Counted from the stretch's first letter, positions 45,235 to 54,838 are shown. The stretch: 64,000 bases of DNA from Bacillota bacterium (GCA_014360195.1 JACIXY010000016.1:1-64000); one strand, 5' to 3'. A program made the numbers and translations. The notes: a model not told the origin generated them from the letters alone.

Positions 45235-45666
45235 TCACCTGTCTTCCTCGTTGGTAAGGTTACCGACGCTCTCGAGCACATTGATCAGAGGCAACATTAG
45301 CGGCGGGAAGCCCATCTGGCGAGTGAGCGTCGCTACGATTTCGCGGGCCCATGGAAGGAGCGGTACAAGTGCGGCCGTCTCAGCGAACTGACGCAGACCG
45401 CTACGCTTGCACGGCTTCTCCGAAACGAATAGCCCTCTCAACCTGAGCTCCAGGGAAAACGGTTTGGGGTCCTGCGGGAAGTTGATTAACAGAGTCAAGT
45501 AGCTCTGAACTTCAGTATCACTCAGTACTTTCGCCTTCAGAGAGACCCTGGGCTCGTATGCTGCCTTCGGGTCGAAATCGCCAATCCGTCGGCAGACAAT
45601 CTTGTCCACTATCACGTCACGCAGCTGCAGACGATGAAGACGGGCCTTCGGTAGGATATTCGCCAT
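45235..45666 (-). CDS. SecB-like chaperone
   Basis: 143 residues from the ATG at 45666 (GGGAGGG upstream). The C-terminal half, PFSLELRLRGLFVSEKPCKR followed by AETAALVPLLPWAREIVATL and TRQMGFPPLMLPLINVLES, follows SecB: beta strand to G-x-F, then P-x-A-R-E-x-I ... T-x-x-x-G-F-P-P-x-x-L-P-x-I-N. SecB-like proteins outside the export pathway serve as antitoxin chaperones in toxin-antitoxin-chaperone modules. Here it lies between an unknown 333-residue gene (50-bp overlap) and a nuclease-like gene. A control role in that module is inferred. Confidence 0.65.
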   Translation of the reverse strand: MANILPKARLHRLQLRDVIVDKIVCRRIGDFDPKAAYEPRVSLKAKVLSDTEVQSYLTLLINFPQDPKPFSLELRLRGLFVSEKPCKRSGLRQFAETAALVPLLPWAREIVATLTRQMGFPPLMLPLINVLESVGNLTNEEDR

Positions 45667-46618
45667 CTTCACACCCTCCCGAAACCTGCACTCGGAAATA
45701 CTCCAGGAGACGCTGCATATGAACGGTGTACGTGGCTGCACGGCCAGTGTCTTCATACGGTGTGCAAGGATAGTTGTATTCTAGCGTACGATCGAGCATG
45801 TCCCACATAAGGTGAACGTGAAGGGCCCCGCGCGTCAGGGCAGCCATTGTGTCTGATAGGACGCCGCTGTCCAGCATGGTGGGCCAGGTTCCGGTTGGTC
45901 GCTGGTCATCATAGCCCCAAGACGTGCGCGGAAACCAGAATTCACCCGTCTCTTGTCCTCGTTGTTGCTTATCTCTGACAGCCTCAGCATCTGCGGTTGC
46001 TCTCGCATGCCGCGTCGCGTTGCAGTCTGCCACAACCTCATTAGAGTCCGACATCAGACCCAAACGCAGCAAATCGGAGTGGAGCTGAGTCAGTACACTA
46101 TGAAGGTAGCCGTAGCCCACTTCAGGGTCGCCCTTTTCTGGGAAAAGGCTACCGTAATAGTTGAGCCTTCTCACGAACGTCGCCAGCTTCGGGATGTCGT
46201 CGACCTTCAACAGGGTCCTTATCCGGCTGACAAGTTGCATGCCCTCCCCTGTCAGCCATGCCGCCAGTTCGTCGACGTCGTGTAACTCCTTGAAGGCGTC
46301 TTGTAGTTGCTGAGCCTTCTCGGGAGACTGGAGGTCTGCCAGCGTCACCCCAACCCCTAGTTCTTCGACGAGGTAGGCAGCTGCGCGCTCCAGGTATTCA
46401 AGGAGAAAGGCATCGAATGCCACGGATGCCAAGTTGGGCACGCACTCAGGATTGCCACAAGCCTCTGCCATCAAGAGAATGTTCTCCGTGCCCTCAGGCA
46501 GATAAGGATACTCATAGAACGGCCTCAGGATACGATCCCGGTCCAGTCCGGGGAACTTGGCGAGTATTTCCTGTAACCTTTTCTGCTCTTCCTTCAGGTA
46601 GTCATGTAGCACTCTCAA
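45617..46618 (-). CDS. Unknown protein, first gene of the SecB-like operon
   Basis: 333 residues, mostly helical (YLKEEQKRLQEILAKFPGLD, FDAFLLEYLERAAAYLVEEL, PKLATFVRRLNYYGSLFPEK, MAALTRGALHVHLMWDMLDR), with a Ser/Ala tail. No family is recognised and no enzyme motif is seen. It is first in the operon and overlaps the SecB-like gene by 50 bp. It could be the client (antitoxin-like) or the sensor of the module. Confidence 0.6.
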   Translation of the reverse strand: MRVLHDYLKEEQKRLQEILAKFPGLDRDRILRPFYEYPYLPEGTENILLMAEACGNPECVPNLASVAFDAFLLEYLERAAAYLVEELGVGVTLADLQSPEKAQQLQDAFKELHDVDELAAWLTGEGMQLVSRIRTLLKVDDIPKLATFVRRLNYYGSLFPEKGDPEVGYGYLHSVLTQLHSDLLRLGLMSDSNEVVADCNATRHARATADAEAVRDKQQRGQETGEFWFPRTSWGYDDQRPTGTWPTMLDSGVLSDTMAALTRGALHVHLMWDMLDRTLEYNYPCTPYEDTGRAATYTVHMQRLLEYFRVQVSGGCEDGEYPTEGPSSSSAAA

Positions 46619-47747
46619 TCCCGTCCCTTTTCACACCGGGGCTTATGTGATCATCGTTTTTCGTGTGTAAGCCGATACCCGCGTTCCAGGCTTCTTTGGC
46701 TGCGGGCCGCCGCCGGACGACGGTCATTCTTGACTGGCACTGGTGGTTCCCGCGCAATCGGCACCCACTCTGGAATATGCTTTGGAATGTATGGTCAGGA
46801 GAACAGAGCCATCAAGCCCGAGGAAAACGGGACCTAGGCTATCTGCCATTCTATATGTAATCGCGAATTCCTTCCTGCAGAACGAATTCTTCATGGTTAG
46901 CTACCCACCTCGGGTCTTCCACGCGATGTCGAATTATCGTGTGTTGATGCAACGGCCCGTGCCCCTGACGTAGTGAAAGGCGTAGCTGGTGCTATAGTCT
47001 CTCCAGAACGGGTCGGTCGTAGTCGCCCGGTATTTCTGTATTGGCCCCCGTCAGCATGTCGGTCGGGTACGAAGTGACTGGACACAGGAACGATTCCCTT
47101 TTCACCTTCTATGACGGATATATTCGCAGTGTTACCACGCCAGGACCAGCGCCTCACCGATATGCTGTCCCCATTGAAAACGGCGCAAGCCATGCCCAGG
47201 CATGACAGTCGGCCTGACACTGTCGCCATGGCCTTTCGGCAACCCGGGTTCCTCCTTGGCACTTCGACACATCATGCCAAATTCCTCCAGACCGGGGACA
47301 GAGTGTGGGAAGAATTAGAGGTAGTAATATTCCGGCGACGCGGACCGAATGAACCCATTTGTCCAGTCGATACCCCTTCACGTTGCCACGCGTTCGCTTG
47401 GTTGTTCACTCGCTCACTTGCGCCCGACGATGATCCCGCCGATGCACGACATCGGCGCCACCCCGACCGCGGCCGAAAGCTCGTCCATGCGGTAGTCGTA
47501 GCCGAGGCGCTCGCGGGAAAGCCGCACCCGTACCCCCCGGCCCTGGCCCGACTTGGATACCTACAGGGCAACACCACCGGACATAGACGAAGTGTCGAAG
47601 TTGGGGCTGAGAGGGAGAGAACAGCCATGTCTTTGACTATAGTCGAAGTTACAAGCTGCGCGCGCCGCAGGGGACATGGCGAGCGCGCACGCACACTGCA
47701 CACGCGGCCGTCGCTTCAGCAAGAAAGCACTCACACGCCAGCAACGC
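46619..47747. other. Stretch without an intact gene, holds one DegT fragment
   Basis: The plus-strand frame 47111-47860 is partly an antisense reading of the aminotransferase relic at 47440-47545 and is not called. Nothing else is recognised. Confidence 0.4.
47440..47545 (-). pseudogene. DegT-type aminotransferase fragment (YDYRMDELSAA segment)
   Basis: The minus strand reads RLSRERLGYDYRMDELSAAV then GVAPMSCIGGIIVGR, equal to the segment at ~4745-4660 of the longest copy, and ends abruptly on both sides. Confidence 0.65.
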
Positions 47748-48065
47748 CTAGAGCCTACCTACAGGCTTCGAGTGGGCCTCAAGCCACGAGGCTACCTCTT
47801 CGACGCCGATCCCCCTTACGGCGAGTCGTTCGCCAAGGTCTACATAGTCGGCGTCGGTAGCCTCAACGGTGTAACCGTTGACTCTGAGGAAGACCAAGGC
47901 GGCGGCGACCCCGGTGCGCTTGTTGCCGTCCACGAACGGGTGGTTCTGGACGATGCTGCGCGCGAGGGCCGCCGCCTTTAGGAAGAGCGTCGGGTAGAAC
48001 TCCTGGCCTACAAGGCCCGCGAACGGGACCACGCAGGCGGATTCCAGTAGCTTCCGGTCTGTCAC
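47748..48065 (-). CDS. doc: Doc-family (Fic fold) toxin, N-terminus split off by a frameshift
   Basis: 105 residues with the Doc/Fic motif NHPFVDGNKRTGVAAAL (~41-57) and the family segments DRKLLESA, LVGQEFYPTLFLKAAALARS and RGIGVEEVASWL. Doc toxins inactivate EF-Tu by phosphorylation. Family members start ~25 residues earlier. Those residues (PTPEQLAELNRRMIAKAAGL) are present in another frame from the GTG at 48139 to a TGA at 48062, which overlaps this GTG start (GTGA). So the gene either has a one-base frameshift or is read as two coupled pieces. The motif residues are intact, but folding without the first helix is doubtful. Confidence 0.75.
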   Translation of the reverse strand: MTDRKLLESACVVPFAGLVGQEFYPTLFLKAAALARSIVQNHPFVDGNKRTGVAAALVFLRVNGYTVEATDADYVDLGERLAVRGIGVEEVASWLEAHSKPVGRL

Positions 48066-48109
48066 GCCGAAAGTCCCGCCGCTTTCGCGATCATCCTGCG
48101 GTTGAGCTC

Positions 48110-48268
48110 GGCGAGCTGTTCCGGCGTAGGGCGCTTCACCTTCGGGCCAGCTTCTTCCAGGCGTCGATATGCTTTTCGATCACCTGGTCGGCGAGGGCAT
48201 TCCACTCCTCGTCGTCAGCAGCCATCCACTTGAGACGCTTGATGGGCGACGCGGCGATGACCTCCTGT
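48110..48268. repeat. ~160-bp duplicate of the left-edge Doc/antitoxin junction
   Basis: Nearly identical to 1-~169 (a handful of differences). It covers the start of the Doc reading frame and the last ~43 codons of the antitoxin. Identity ends abruptly after CCTCCTG at 48268. Confidence 0.85.
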
Positions 48269-48336
48269 TTCCCATCGGACGAATAGAAGCCCCATTCCAA
48301 TCCGTAGGTCCCATGGTACGGCCACCGAAGTGGCAC
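48136..48336 (-). pseudogene. Antitoxin of the Doc cassette, copy 2, with replaced N-terminus
   Basis: The C-terminal part (QEVIAASPIKRLKWMAADDE to the end) equals copy 1. The first ~23 residues of the open frame (WPYHGTYGLEWGFYSSDGK) are unrelated to copy 1 and come from foreign DNA, and the copy 1 promoter is missing. It is unlikely to be a normal antitoxin. Confidence 0.6.
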
Positions 48337-48339
48337 GCG

Positions 48340-49009
48340 GCGCGTAGAGCTCGTTCCTTGTCGTTTGCCCGCCGGTTTCTACATGCCGATCTCGTCAGGC
48401 TGCGAGATCCCAGTGGATCGCACGAACGGCCCTGCTGACAGCCTTGGCGTAGGGGCCGTAAGGCGATACCTTACACTGACCCTAAGGATGCTCGGTCACT
48501 TCACCTGGGTCTACCCACCTCATATGTCAGCACTCTCCTCCTGTACGAACAGGTCGGTAGGCTGTCGCCGGGACCGGGGCACCAAGTCGGGCCCGGGCGA
48601 ATTCGGTGGGGGCTTATAGTCAAACCCTTGGCCCTCTCGGGAGAGGAGGGCACGGACGCCATTGTAAGCCTGCACGGTACCGATGGCTACTAGCTCCAGG
48701 TGGTCAACTTTGCGATTGACGCTTGCAAGTGGACCAGGACGGTCGTCGCTGCCGCCCACGCTTGTCCCTTCAGAGGGGTTGTCGCAAGGTGTTCCAGGCT
48801 ATGGGTGTCGCGGCACCCTCCCCTGTCCGGGCGGTGTAATGTGATGCTAAAGCCCTTCCATGTGCATGCAAATGCCGCTACACGGGCACTGCGCGCAACC
48901 AAGTGTGGAAAAAGGCCCAACTTCATGCTGTGCTTCGGGAAAGCGACTATTGCGGTCACTACCCACGCACGGGCTGCGTGCTGGACTCACCCCCATAAGG
49001 CGCCGCCGC
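48340..49009. other. Stretch without a recognisable gene
   Basis: Short frames only. It marks the right end of the dense TA/defence section before the catabolic operon. Confidence 0.45.
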
Positions 49010-49321
49010 CTATCCACCGAGTGGTGCAGGCATTATGTCTACCACGGAACCGTCTTCAATCGGGTCGTCAAGACACAGAAGCCTGCCGCCGTCGTCAACA
49101 ACCATCGCGTTGCTGCGGAGAACGTATTCATCGTTGTGTGAGACATACCTCTCCAGACACGGGTGGTCCCGCACGAGGGCCTTCAGCAGCAAGCGTAAAC
49201 GAATGGGTTCCCCACGCTCGAAGAACAACAAGGGATTAACAACCACCCGCTGTCGGCCCGCAAGATCAGCGAAGTGTGCGTGTAGCCTCACCTCAATCAC
49301 GATATCACCCGCTTCAGACAT
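49010..49321 (-). CDS. MoaD/ThiS-family small protein
   Basis: 103 residues with the beta-grasp start (IVIEVRLHAHFADLAGRQRV) and the C-terminal Gly-Gly (DIMPAPLGG) that is activated and thiocarboxylated in MoaD. Such genes often follow aldehyde:ferredoxin oxidoreductase genes and serve synthesis of their tungsten pterin cofactor. It lies 49 bp after the oxidoreductase and closes the operon. It is a little longer than standard MoaD (~80), with an insert around 35-60. Confidence 0.8.
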   Translation of the reverse strand: MSEAGDIVIEVRLHAHFADLAGRQRVVVNPLLFFERGEPIRLRLLLKALVRDHPCLERYVSHNDEYVLRSNAMVVDDGGRLLCLDDPIEDGSVVDIMPAPLGG

Positions 49322-49370
49322 GATCCAGTCTGCAAGGCCATGGTGAGGTGTCCAAAGCCTCCATCATTAT

Positions 49371-51239
49371 TCACACCTCCGGGAAACTGGGAGCGTTATC
49401 AGAGGCTGGCGCCAACCCCAGCGCGGCAAGACGCTCTCGGCTCGGCCTGCCGTTAGCATCCCAATCTCTGACGCGGTAGTAGTCCCTCAGCATAATCTCA
49501 AGCGGCGGCAAGTTATCGCCTGCTCCGCCCTCATGGCGAGGAAGGTGGAGTATCCTGTCGGGAAGGGTATCGTCCTTCGCGCTGACACCACAGGCAAGGT
49601 TGAAGAGCCGCTTGACAGTGAAGATCCGTTCGCCGCATTCCATGAACTCCGCAAGGTCCATGTGCCAGCCCGTCGCAAGATTCAGCCACTCGAGTGCCAC
49701 CCTGGGCGTTATCCCCCCGAAGAGCCCAAACTTGCACAGCTTCAGTGAGTCGTACAGGCCCATGAGGTCTTCCATTCGGGCAACAAGTTGTCCTTTCCCC
49801 TCCGTGCCGAATCTGTCAGAGACCTCAGTGAATCCGAGTTCGGGTATGGTCACCGACCGTTCCATGACGTGAGTGAACCCTGCCAGATGGCACGCCCCCC
49901 GGTTCGACGTCGCATACTGGAGGCCCAGACCGTTATACGCCCGCGGGTCGTGTGCGGGTAACTCCAAACCTTTAACATGAACCGCGAACTGGCTCGCAGT
50001 CGGGCCCAGACTCTCAGCAAATGACCGAACCCCCCTGCCAAGCTGGGCGCCGAGACCTTCGTTTCGACCTATGGCTTCCGTCAGGGCGACCACCGCTTCG
50101 GCCGATCCCCACGTGAGATCGATCCCGTCGCATTCCTCGCGTCGAATCAGCCCCTTTTCAAACGCCTCCATGGCGAAGGCAATCGCGGCTCCAGCGGAAA
50201 TCGTGTCGATACCATACCTGTTAGCGAGCTCGTTCGCGCGTACCACTGCTCTGAGGTCATCAACAAGGCAGTTCGCCCCGAACATGGCGAGCGTCTCGTA
50301 CTCAGGGCCGCCACCCTCCTGGCCGTCCCTAAGCTCCACGACCCGACCACAGGCAACAGGGCACCGTCCGCATGCGAACTTCCCTTTGAGGAGGGTTTTG
50401 GCCATCTCCTGACCCGACAGCTTGTGCGCCCCCTCTGCCCACTTGCCCATCGACCAGTTCCGGATGGGAAGGTCGCCAACCGACTCTATCGCGGTTATGG
50501 ACCCGGCAGTACCGTACATGCTGAAGCCCGCCATCGCACGGGCGAGCCTTCGCGCCCATTCCCGGGCTGATCTCGCCAGACTGTCACGCTCGGCATACGC
50601 AGGGGCACCACCAGGAAAGCTGTCGGGGATAACTGTGATCGCTTTGAGCTTTTTCGAACCCATAACCGCGCCGAGCCCGCACCGACCGGCCGCACGGGCG
50701 TGACGGCCGTCGTGCATTATAGCCGCAATTCGGACCATCTTCTCACCGGCGGGCCCGATGCAAGCTACCTGCGCCGTGTCACCGTAACGATCCTTGAGTG
50801 CATCATCCGTCGAGAACGTATCGAGTCCCCATAAATCCTCTGCATCCAGGAGTTCTATCCTTTCCCCAATGACAAGATGGACCGGTCTTTCCGACATCCC
50901 GGTAATTATGACTGCGTCAAATCCTGCCTTTCTTAAAGCTAGCCCCCAGTGTCCCCCGACGTCACCTTCACCAAAAATGCCTGTTAGTGGGGACTTTGCA
51001 GTCACGTGGTGACGCCCTGAAACCGGCACTGGGCTTCCTGTGAGAGGACCGATGGAGAATACAAGCACGTTGTCGGGGCCGAGCGGATCTGCCCCTCCCG
51101 AGCATCGCCGGTACAGCTCATTGGCCCCGAATCCGCTGCCTCCGATGTATTGCCTAGCAGTGTTTTCGTCAATTGGCTCAACGGTGGTTTTCCGATTAGA
51201 CAGGTCGACGATCAAGGCCCTGCCGGAATAGGCATACAC
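49371..51239 (-). CDS. aor: Aldehyde:ferredoxin oxidoreductase (tungsten-dependent)
   Basis: 622 residues, the usual length. The N-terminus YSGRALIVDLSNRKTTVEPI and YIGGSGFGANELYRR and the cofactor-binding segment GRHHVTAKSPLTGIFGEGDV are family hallmarks. The 4Fe-4S ligands are in FACGRCPVACGRV (~288-298) and a late Cys (LACGVSAKDDTLPDR, ~570). The enzyme oxidises aldehydes to acids and reduces ferredoxin, in the cytoplasm of anaerobes. In this operon the likely substrate is the small aldehyde released by the class II aldolase next to it (inference). The MoaD-like gene follows. Confidence 0.93.
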   Translation of the reverse strand: MYAYSGRALIVDLSNRKTTVEPIDENTARQYIGGSGFGANELYRRCSGGADPLGPDNVLVFSIGPLTGSPVPVSGRHHVTAKSPLTGIFGEGDVGGHWGLALRKAGFDAVIITGMSERPVHLVIGERIELLDAEDLWGLDTFSTDDALKDRYGDTAQVACIGPAGEKMVRIAAIMHDGRHARAAGRCGLGAVMGSKKLKAITVIPDSFPGGAPAYAERDSLARSAREWARRLARAMAGFSMYGTAGSITAIESVGDLPIRNWSMGKWAEGAHKLSGQEMAKTLLKGKFACGRCPVACGRVVELRDGQEGGGPEYETLAMFGANCLVDDLRAVVRANELANRYGIDTISAGAAIAFAMEAFEKGLIRREECDGIDLTWGSAEAVVALTEAIGRNEGLGAQLGRGVRSFAESLGPTASQFAVHVKGLELPAHDPRAYNGLGLQYATSNRGACHLAGFTHVMERSVTIPELGFTEVSDRFGTEGKGQLVARMEDLMGLYDSLKLCKFGLFGGITPRVALEWLNLATGWHMDLAEFMECGERIFTVKRLFNLACGVSAKDDTLPDRILHLPRHEGGAGDNLPPLEIMLRDYYRVRDWDANGRPSRERLAALGLAPASDNAPSFPEV

Positions 51240-51297
51240 GGCCGCATCCTCCTTTCCTATTCAAAGCCAGTCGCGCCAGCGGCTGGCATCCCACGCG

Positions 51298-51951
51298 TTA
51301 CTGCTTCTGGCCGTACCTCGTTTTGAAGAACTCTACCTGTCTTGCAATGAGCTCTGTCGGAATCGGTATCGGTCCCCCAACGATCCTGCTCATCAGAAAT
51401 ACCATCGCAGCTTTCTCCACCGTCTCACATACGCGCACGGCCTGCGCAAGGTCTCGTCCTACCCCGACCACCCCGTGATTTGCAAGAAGCACAGCGCTAT
51501 CTTCCCCGAGTGTGCGGAGGGCGTTCTCCGCAAGCTCTTGAGATCCGGCCGGGGCGTACTCTGCCACCTTGATCTCAGACTTGTTTGTGGCTATCACCGT
51601 TTCGAGAAAAGCCGGGATGGGCAAGTGAGCCGATGCAACAGCAGTGGCGTAAAGTGAATGTGTATGCACCACTGCGCCCACGTCGGGCCTCGCTCGTAAA
51701 ATACTGGCATGCATCATGCATTCGATCGACGGCTTTCGTGTTCCTTCAACCAGGTCCCCGTTGTAGTCGATCCCCACTATATCATCTGGTTGTAGGGACT
51801 CGTAGGCCATGCCGCTTGGGGTAATATAGAAGTACTCCATGTCAGGTAGGCGCGCACTTATGTTCCCGCCTGTTCCAGCCACGAGACCGTTACGAAGCAA
51901 CTGAATGCCCACCTCAATGATCTGCTTCTTGAGAGCCAAACGTCGATCCAT
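51298..51951 (-). CDS. Class II aldolase (L-fuculose-/ribulose-1-phosphate aldolase type)
   Basis: 217 residues. LLRNGLVAGTGGNISARLPD (~17-36), YYITPSGMAYESLQPDDIVG, VVHTHSLYATAVASAHLPIP with the zinc His pair (~93, 95), Glu in PAFLETVIA and the third His in LLANHGVVGVG (~155) are the class II aldolase/adducin pattern. The enzyme would split a sugar 1-phosphate into DHAP and an aldehyde, or act as an epimerase. It lies between the kinase gene and the aldehyde oxidoreductase gene, a direct metabolic sequence. Confidence 0.9.
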   Translation of the reverse strand: MDRRLALKKQIIEVGIQLLRNGLVAGTGGNISARLPDMEYFYITPSGMAYESLQPDDIVGIDYNGDLVEGTRKPSIECMMHASILRARPDVGAVVHTHSLYATAVASAHLPIPAFLETVIATNKSEIKVAEYAPAGSQELAENALRTLGEDSAVLLANHGVVGVGRDLAQAVRVCETVEKAAMVFLMSRIVGGPIPIPTELIARQVEFFKTRYGQKQ

Positions 51952-52058
51952 CCTGCAAATCCACTCCTATCGTCGCATCTTTGCCTACCGGAGCAAGCCG
52001 TGACTTCAGTTGGGCGCCCCTCTGCGAGTCTGACCAGTTAGCCGGTCCGCGTCTGGGG

Positions 52059-53639
52059 TCAGGGGACCATGCTTTGACACGGAAGGTACACCTGGTGATA
52101 AAGGGTGCACCACCTCCGGTATAGCTCCGGGTACGGATTTCTTTCATGGCTTTTCCTTGGGCTATGGGCTAGCCAGTCTTCTGCGGTAACCACCCTCCCC
52201 TGCCGAACCATGCCCTGAATAGCTTGGTCAAAGTCTTCGTATAGCCCTGCTCCCACAGCAGCGCAGATCGCGGCGCCCAGGGAGGCTGCTTCACTTTCCG
52301 CGCTCACAGTAACCGATCTTCCGAGAACGGCAGCAAGTAGCTCTGGCAAGAGCGAGTCCCGCGAGCCTCCCCCACACATCACCACCTCCACGTGAGCCTG
52401 ACCTGCGATCTCACTCAAAAGGTCCACATTGGCTCTGATCGCATAAGCCATGTTCTCCATGAAGGCGCGAATCAGTTGCCCGCGACCCGTCGGCAGCGAA
52501 AGGTCCGGCCGTAAACCCAGAATCATGCCCGCCTGTGGGTGAACACCTGCAACATTGCTCACCACTGGGCCGAGGAATGCGAACGGATGGCCCTGCCCAG
52601 GGGCAATCTCACGCGCCTCGTCAAGCATGAGCGCTTCGGCCTGCTCGGGAGGTAGCTCAGGGTAAAAAGAATCCCGGAGCCAACGAAATACCAGGCCCGT
52701 AAGTCGTGCATTCGCCTCCAGCACCCACCTGCCCGGATAAACGTGAGGACATGTCCAGGTGCGACGCCCCGGATCCACAATCAGTTGGGCGGTCACGAGT
52801 TGTGCAGGCGTTGTGGTGCCTGCGACCACACATGCCCTTCCAGGCTCCGTGACCCCTGATCCCAACAGCGAACACTGTGTATCCGCACCCCCAGACACTA
52901 CGAGAGTTCCCTCTGGTAGCCCAATTGCGTGACTGGCAGATCGCATCAGCCTTCCTACGGGAGTCCCAGGTGGGACCACCGGCGGTAACAGGTCCGCAGA
53001 GATATGTGCTATTTCCAACAAGTCGGGGTCCCAGCCCATGTCAGATAGCGAGAATAGTAAAGTCTCGGCGGCATTAGTAGGCTCTGCAACCATGTTCCCC
53101 GAGAGGCGAAACAGGAGCCAGTCACTGATTGACAGGAGCTTGCTGCCCTTCACGTATATATCAGGTCGGTGATCGCGAATCCACTGGAGCCGCCCTGGAG
53201 CAAATATCGCTTCCGGCCAATGGCCTGTTTTGTGATACACCTGGTCGCCGTGTCTTTCTGCTATGAGCCTGTTGTATGCCCGTCCCCGATAGTCCACATT
53301 TGGGCCAGCGTAAAGTTCCTGGCCCTTCTCGTCCAGTAGTACGATTCCCTCGCGTTGGCTGGTGACACTAATCGCGACGATCTCATCCGGAAGAAAGCCC
53401 GGCACCTTGTCCGCCGCGACTGCCAGAGCATCCTTGAAAGCGTCACATAACTGCTGCCACACATATTCCGGGTTGAACTCTCGTATTGTCGGGTCGGTCG
53501 GATCGGGCTGTACATAGGACCATGCCCGGTAGCTTGACCCTACACACCGGCCGCAGAGATCGTAGATAGCACACCTTCCACCACCTGTCCCAAGGTCGAA
53601 AGCTGCGACATAAGTGCTCCTGCCTCGCACCAACCCCAT
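52059..53639 (-). CDS. FGGY-family carbohydrate kinase
   Basis: 526 residues from the ATG at 53639 (alternatives: ATG 53654, TTG 53678). ATP-binding and sugar-binding marks: AAFDLGTGGGRCAIYD, AISVTSQREGIVLLDEKGQE, the FGGY signature region FAFLGPVVSNVAGVHPQAGM, EVVMCGGGSRDSLLPELLAA and a final SLGAAICAAVGAGLY. The family covers xylulo-, ribulo-, fuculo-, glycero- and AI-2 kinases. With the class II aldolase, a ketose-1-phosphate product is the best guess. Confidence 0.9.
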   Translation of the reverse strand: MGLVRGRSTYVAAFDLGTGGGRCAIYDLCGRCVGSSYRAWSYVQPDPTDPTIREFNPEYVWQQLCDAFKDALAVAADKVPGFLPDEIVAISVTSQREGIVLLDEKGQELYAGPNVDYRGRAYNRLIAERHGDQVYHKTGHWPEAIFAPGRLQWIRDHRPDIYVKGSKLLSISDWLLFRLSGNMVAEPTNAAETLLFSLSDMGWDPDLLEIAHISADLLPPVVPPGTPVGRLMRSASHAIGLPEGTLVVSGGADTQCSLLGSGVTEPGRACVVAGTTTPAQLVTAQLIVDPGRRTWTCPHVYPGRWVLEANARLTGLVFRWLRDSFYPELPPEQAEALMLDEAREIAPGQGHPFAFLGPVVSNVAGVHPQAGMILGLRPDLSLPTGRGQLIRAFMENMAYAIRANVDLLSEIAGQAHVEVVMCGGGSRDSLLPELLAAVLGRSVTVSAESEAASLGAAICAAVGAGLYEDFDQAIQGMVRQGRVVTAEDWLAHSPRKSHERNPYPELYRRWCTLYHQVYLPCQSMVP

Positions 53640-53743
53640 CGTAAATGCCCCCATGTCGTGAACAACGGTGTGTAACAAGACTCCCCCAACGCCTTCGGCC
53701 GACTGCCAAGATTTCTGAAGAACTCCGCAGAAGTGCAGTGGAC

Positions 53744-54742
53744 TTACTCTCTCTCCACAAGCACCTCAGGATTGGCAACATAGCGGGGACGTTCACCTCT
53801 GAGGTACCTTATGATGTCTTCCGCGATGATTTGAGAGTGGTGTCTTACCACGTCATGAGTCGCACCGCCGATGTGCGGTGTCAAAGTGACATTGTCGAGA
53901 CGAAGAAGTGGACTGGATGGATCAAGCGGCTCCTGGCCGAAAACATCAAGCGCAGCACCTGCGATTCGCCTGTCGCGAAGCGCTTCTATCAATGCCTCTT
54001 CGTCGGTAATGGCCGCTCGAGCCGTGTTGATGAAGTACGCCCCCGGCTTCATCATGTCGAAATGCTTGCGTGATATCAGCCCTTTCGTTTCCTGAGTCAC
54101 CTTGCAGTGGACGGAGATAAAATCAGCCCGCTGGCACAGTTCCTCCAGCGAAACCGACTCTGCCCCGTAACGCTCAAGAACGTCTTGAGCCACGTATGGG
54201 TCGTACACCAGAAGTCTGACCCCGAATGGCACCAACCTCGCAGCTACCTCGCGTCCAACGGCGCCGAAGCCCACAAGTCCCACAACGCGCGAGTTTAGCT
54301 CGATCCCTCTGAAAGCAAGATAGGGCGAGAGGCCGTCCACGCCCCACTGACCGGCCATCAGTGAAGAGCTCGCCTTCAGTAGGTTACGCGCCGCGGAAAT
54401 CATGAGGGCAATGGTCATCTCCGCCACGGACACTGCATTCCTGCCGGGCGTGTACAGAATCGGGATTCCCAAGCGAGTTGCAGCTGCTACATCTACGTTT
54501 ACAGGGTTTCCACGGCAGCACCCTACTACTAGGAGGTTCGGATGGGCGGCAAGGACATTCGCATCCACGGGGTCGAGTTCGGTTATCACGATGCGAGCAC
54601 CGCCGATCTCAGAAATCATCTCTTCGGGGGTCAACTTGCGCCTGGTCACGCCCCAGCCCCCCAGGCGGATCTGGACAAGCGACTCGAGAAGCTCGATTCC
54701 TTCTTGCGAAAACGCTGCTGTTATGAGGCACTCCGGTTTCAT
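53744..54742 (-). CDS. D-2-hydroxyacid dehydrogenase (SerA-like)
   Basis: 332 residues from the ATG at 54742 (GGAG five bases upstream). NAD-binding motif VGLVGFGAVGREVAARLVPF with the distal Asp (LLVYDPYV). Catalytic Arg in FINTARAAITDEEALIEALR, Glu in GAALDVFGQEPLD and His in LTPHIGGATHD. PEVLV is the end. Family members reduce 2-keto acids or oxidise 2-hydroxy acids with NAD. The role here is probably in converting the imported polyol/acid or its breakdown product; the substrate is unknown. Confidence 0.9.
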   Translation of the reverse strand: MKPECLITAAFSQEGIELLESLVQIRLGGWGVTRRKLTPEEMISEIGGARIVITELDPVDANVLAAHPNLLVVGCCRGNPVNVDVAAATRLGIPILYTPGRNAVSVAEMTIALMISAARNLLKASSSLMAGQWGVDGLSPYLAFRGIELNSRVVGLVGFGAVGREVAARLVPFGVRLLVYDPYVAQDVLERYGAESVSLEELCQRADFISVHCKVTQETKGLISRKHFDMMKPGAYFINTARAAITDEEALIEALRDRRIAGAALDVFGQEPLDPSSPLLRLDNVTLTPHIGGATHDVVRHHSQIIAEDIIRYLRGERPRYVANPEVLVERE

Positions 54743-54838
54743 CCTTGCTCCGCTCCCTATCATGACGAATTCCATTTCGTAGCTTCCTTCCGGCACAATA
54801 TCATTGCGACACACGTGCCGCCAAACACCCCAACATTG

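Noticed and set aside
47111-47860. 249-residue plus-strand frame
   Set aside because: Its middle is the antisense of the aminotransferase relic and its end the antisense of the Doc gene. No family motif is present.
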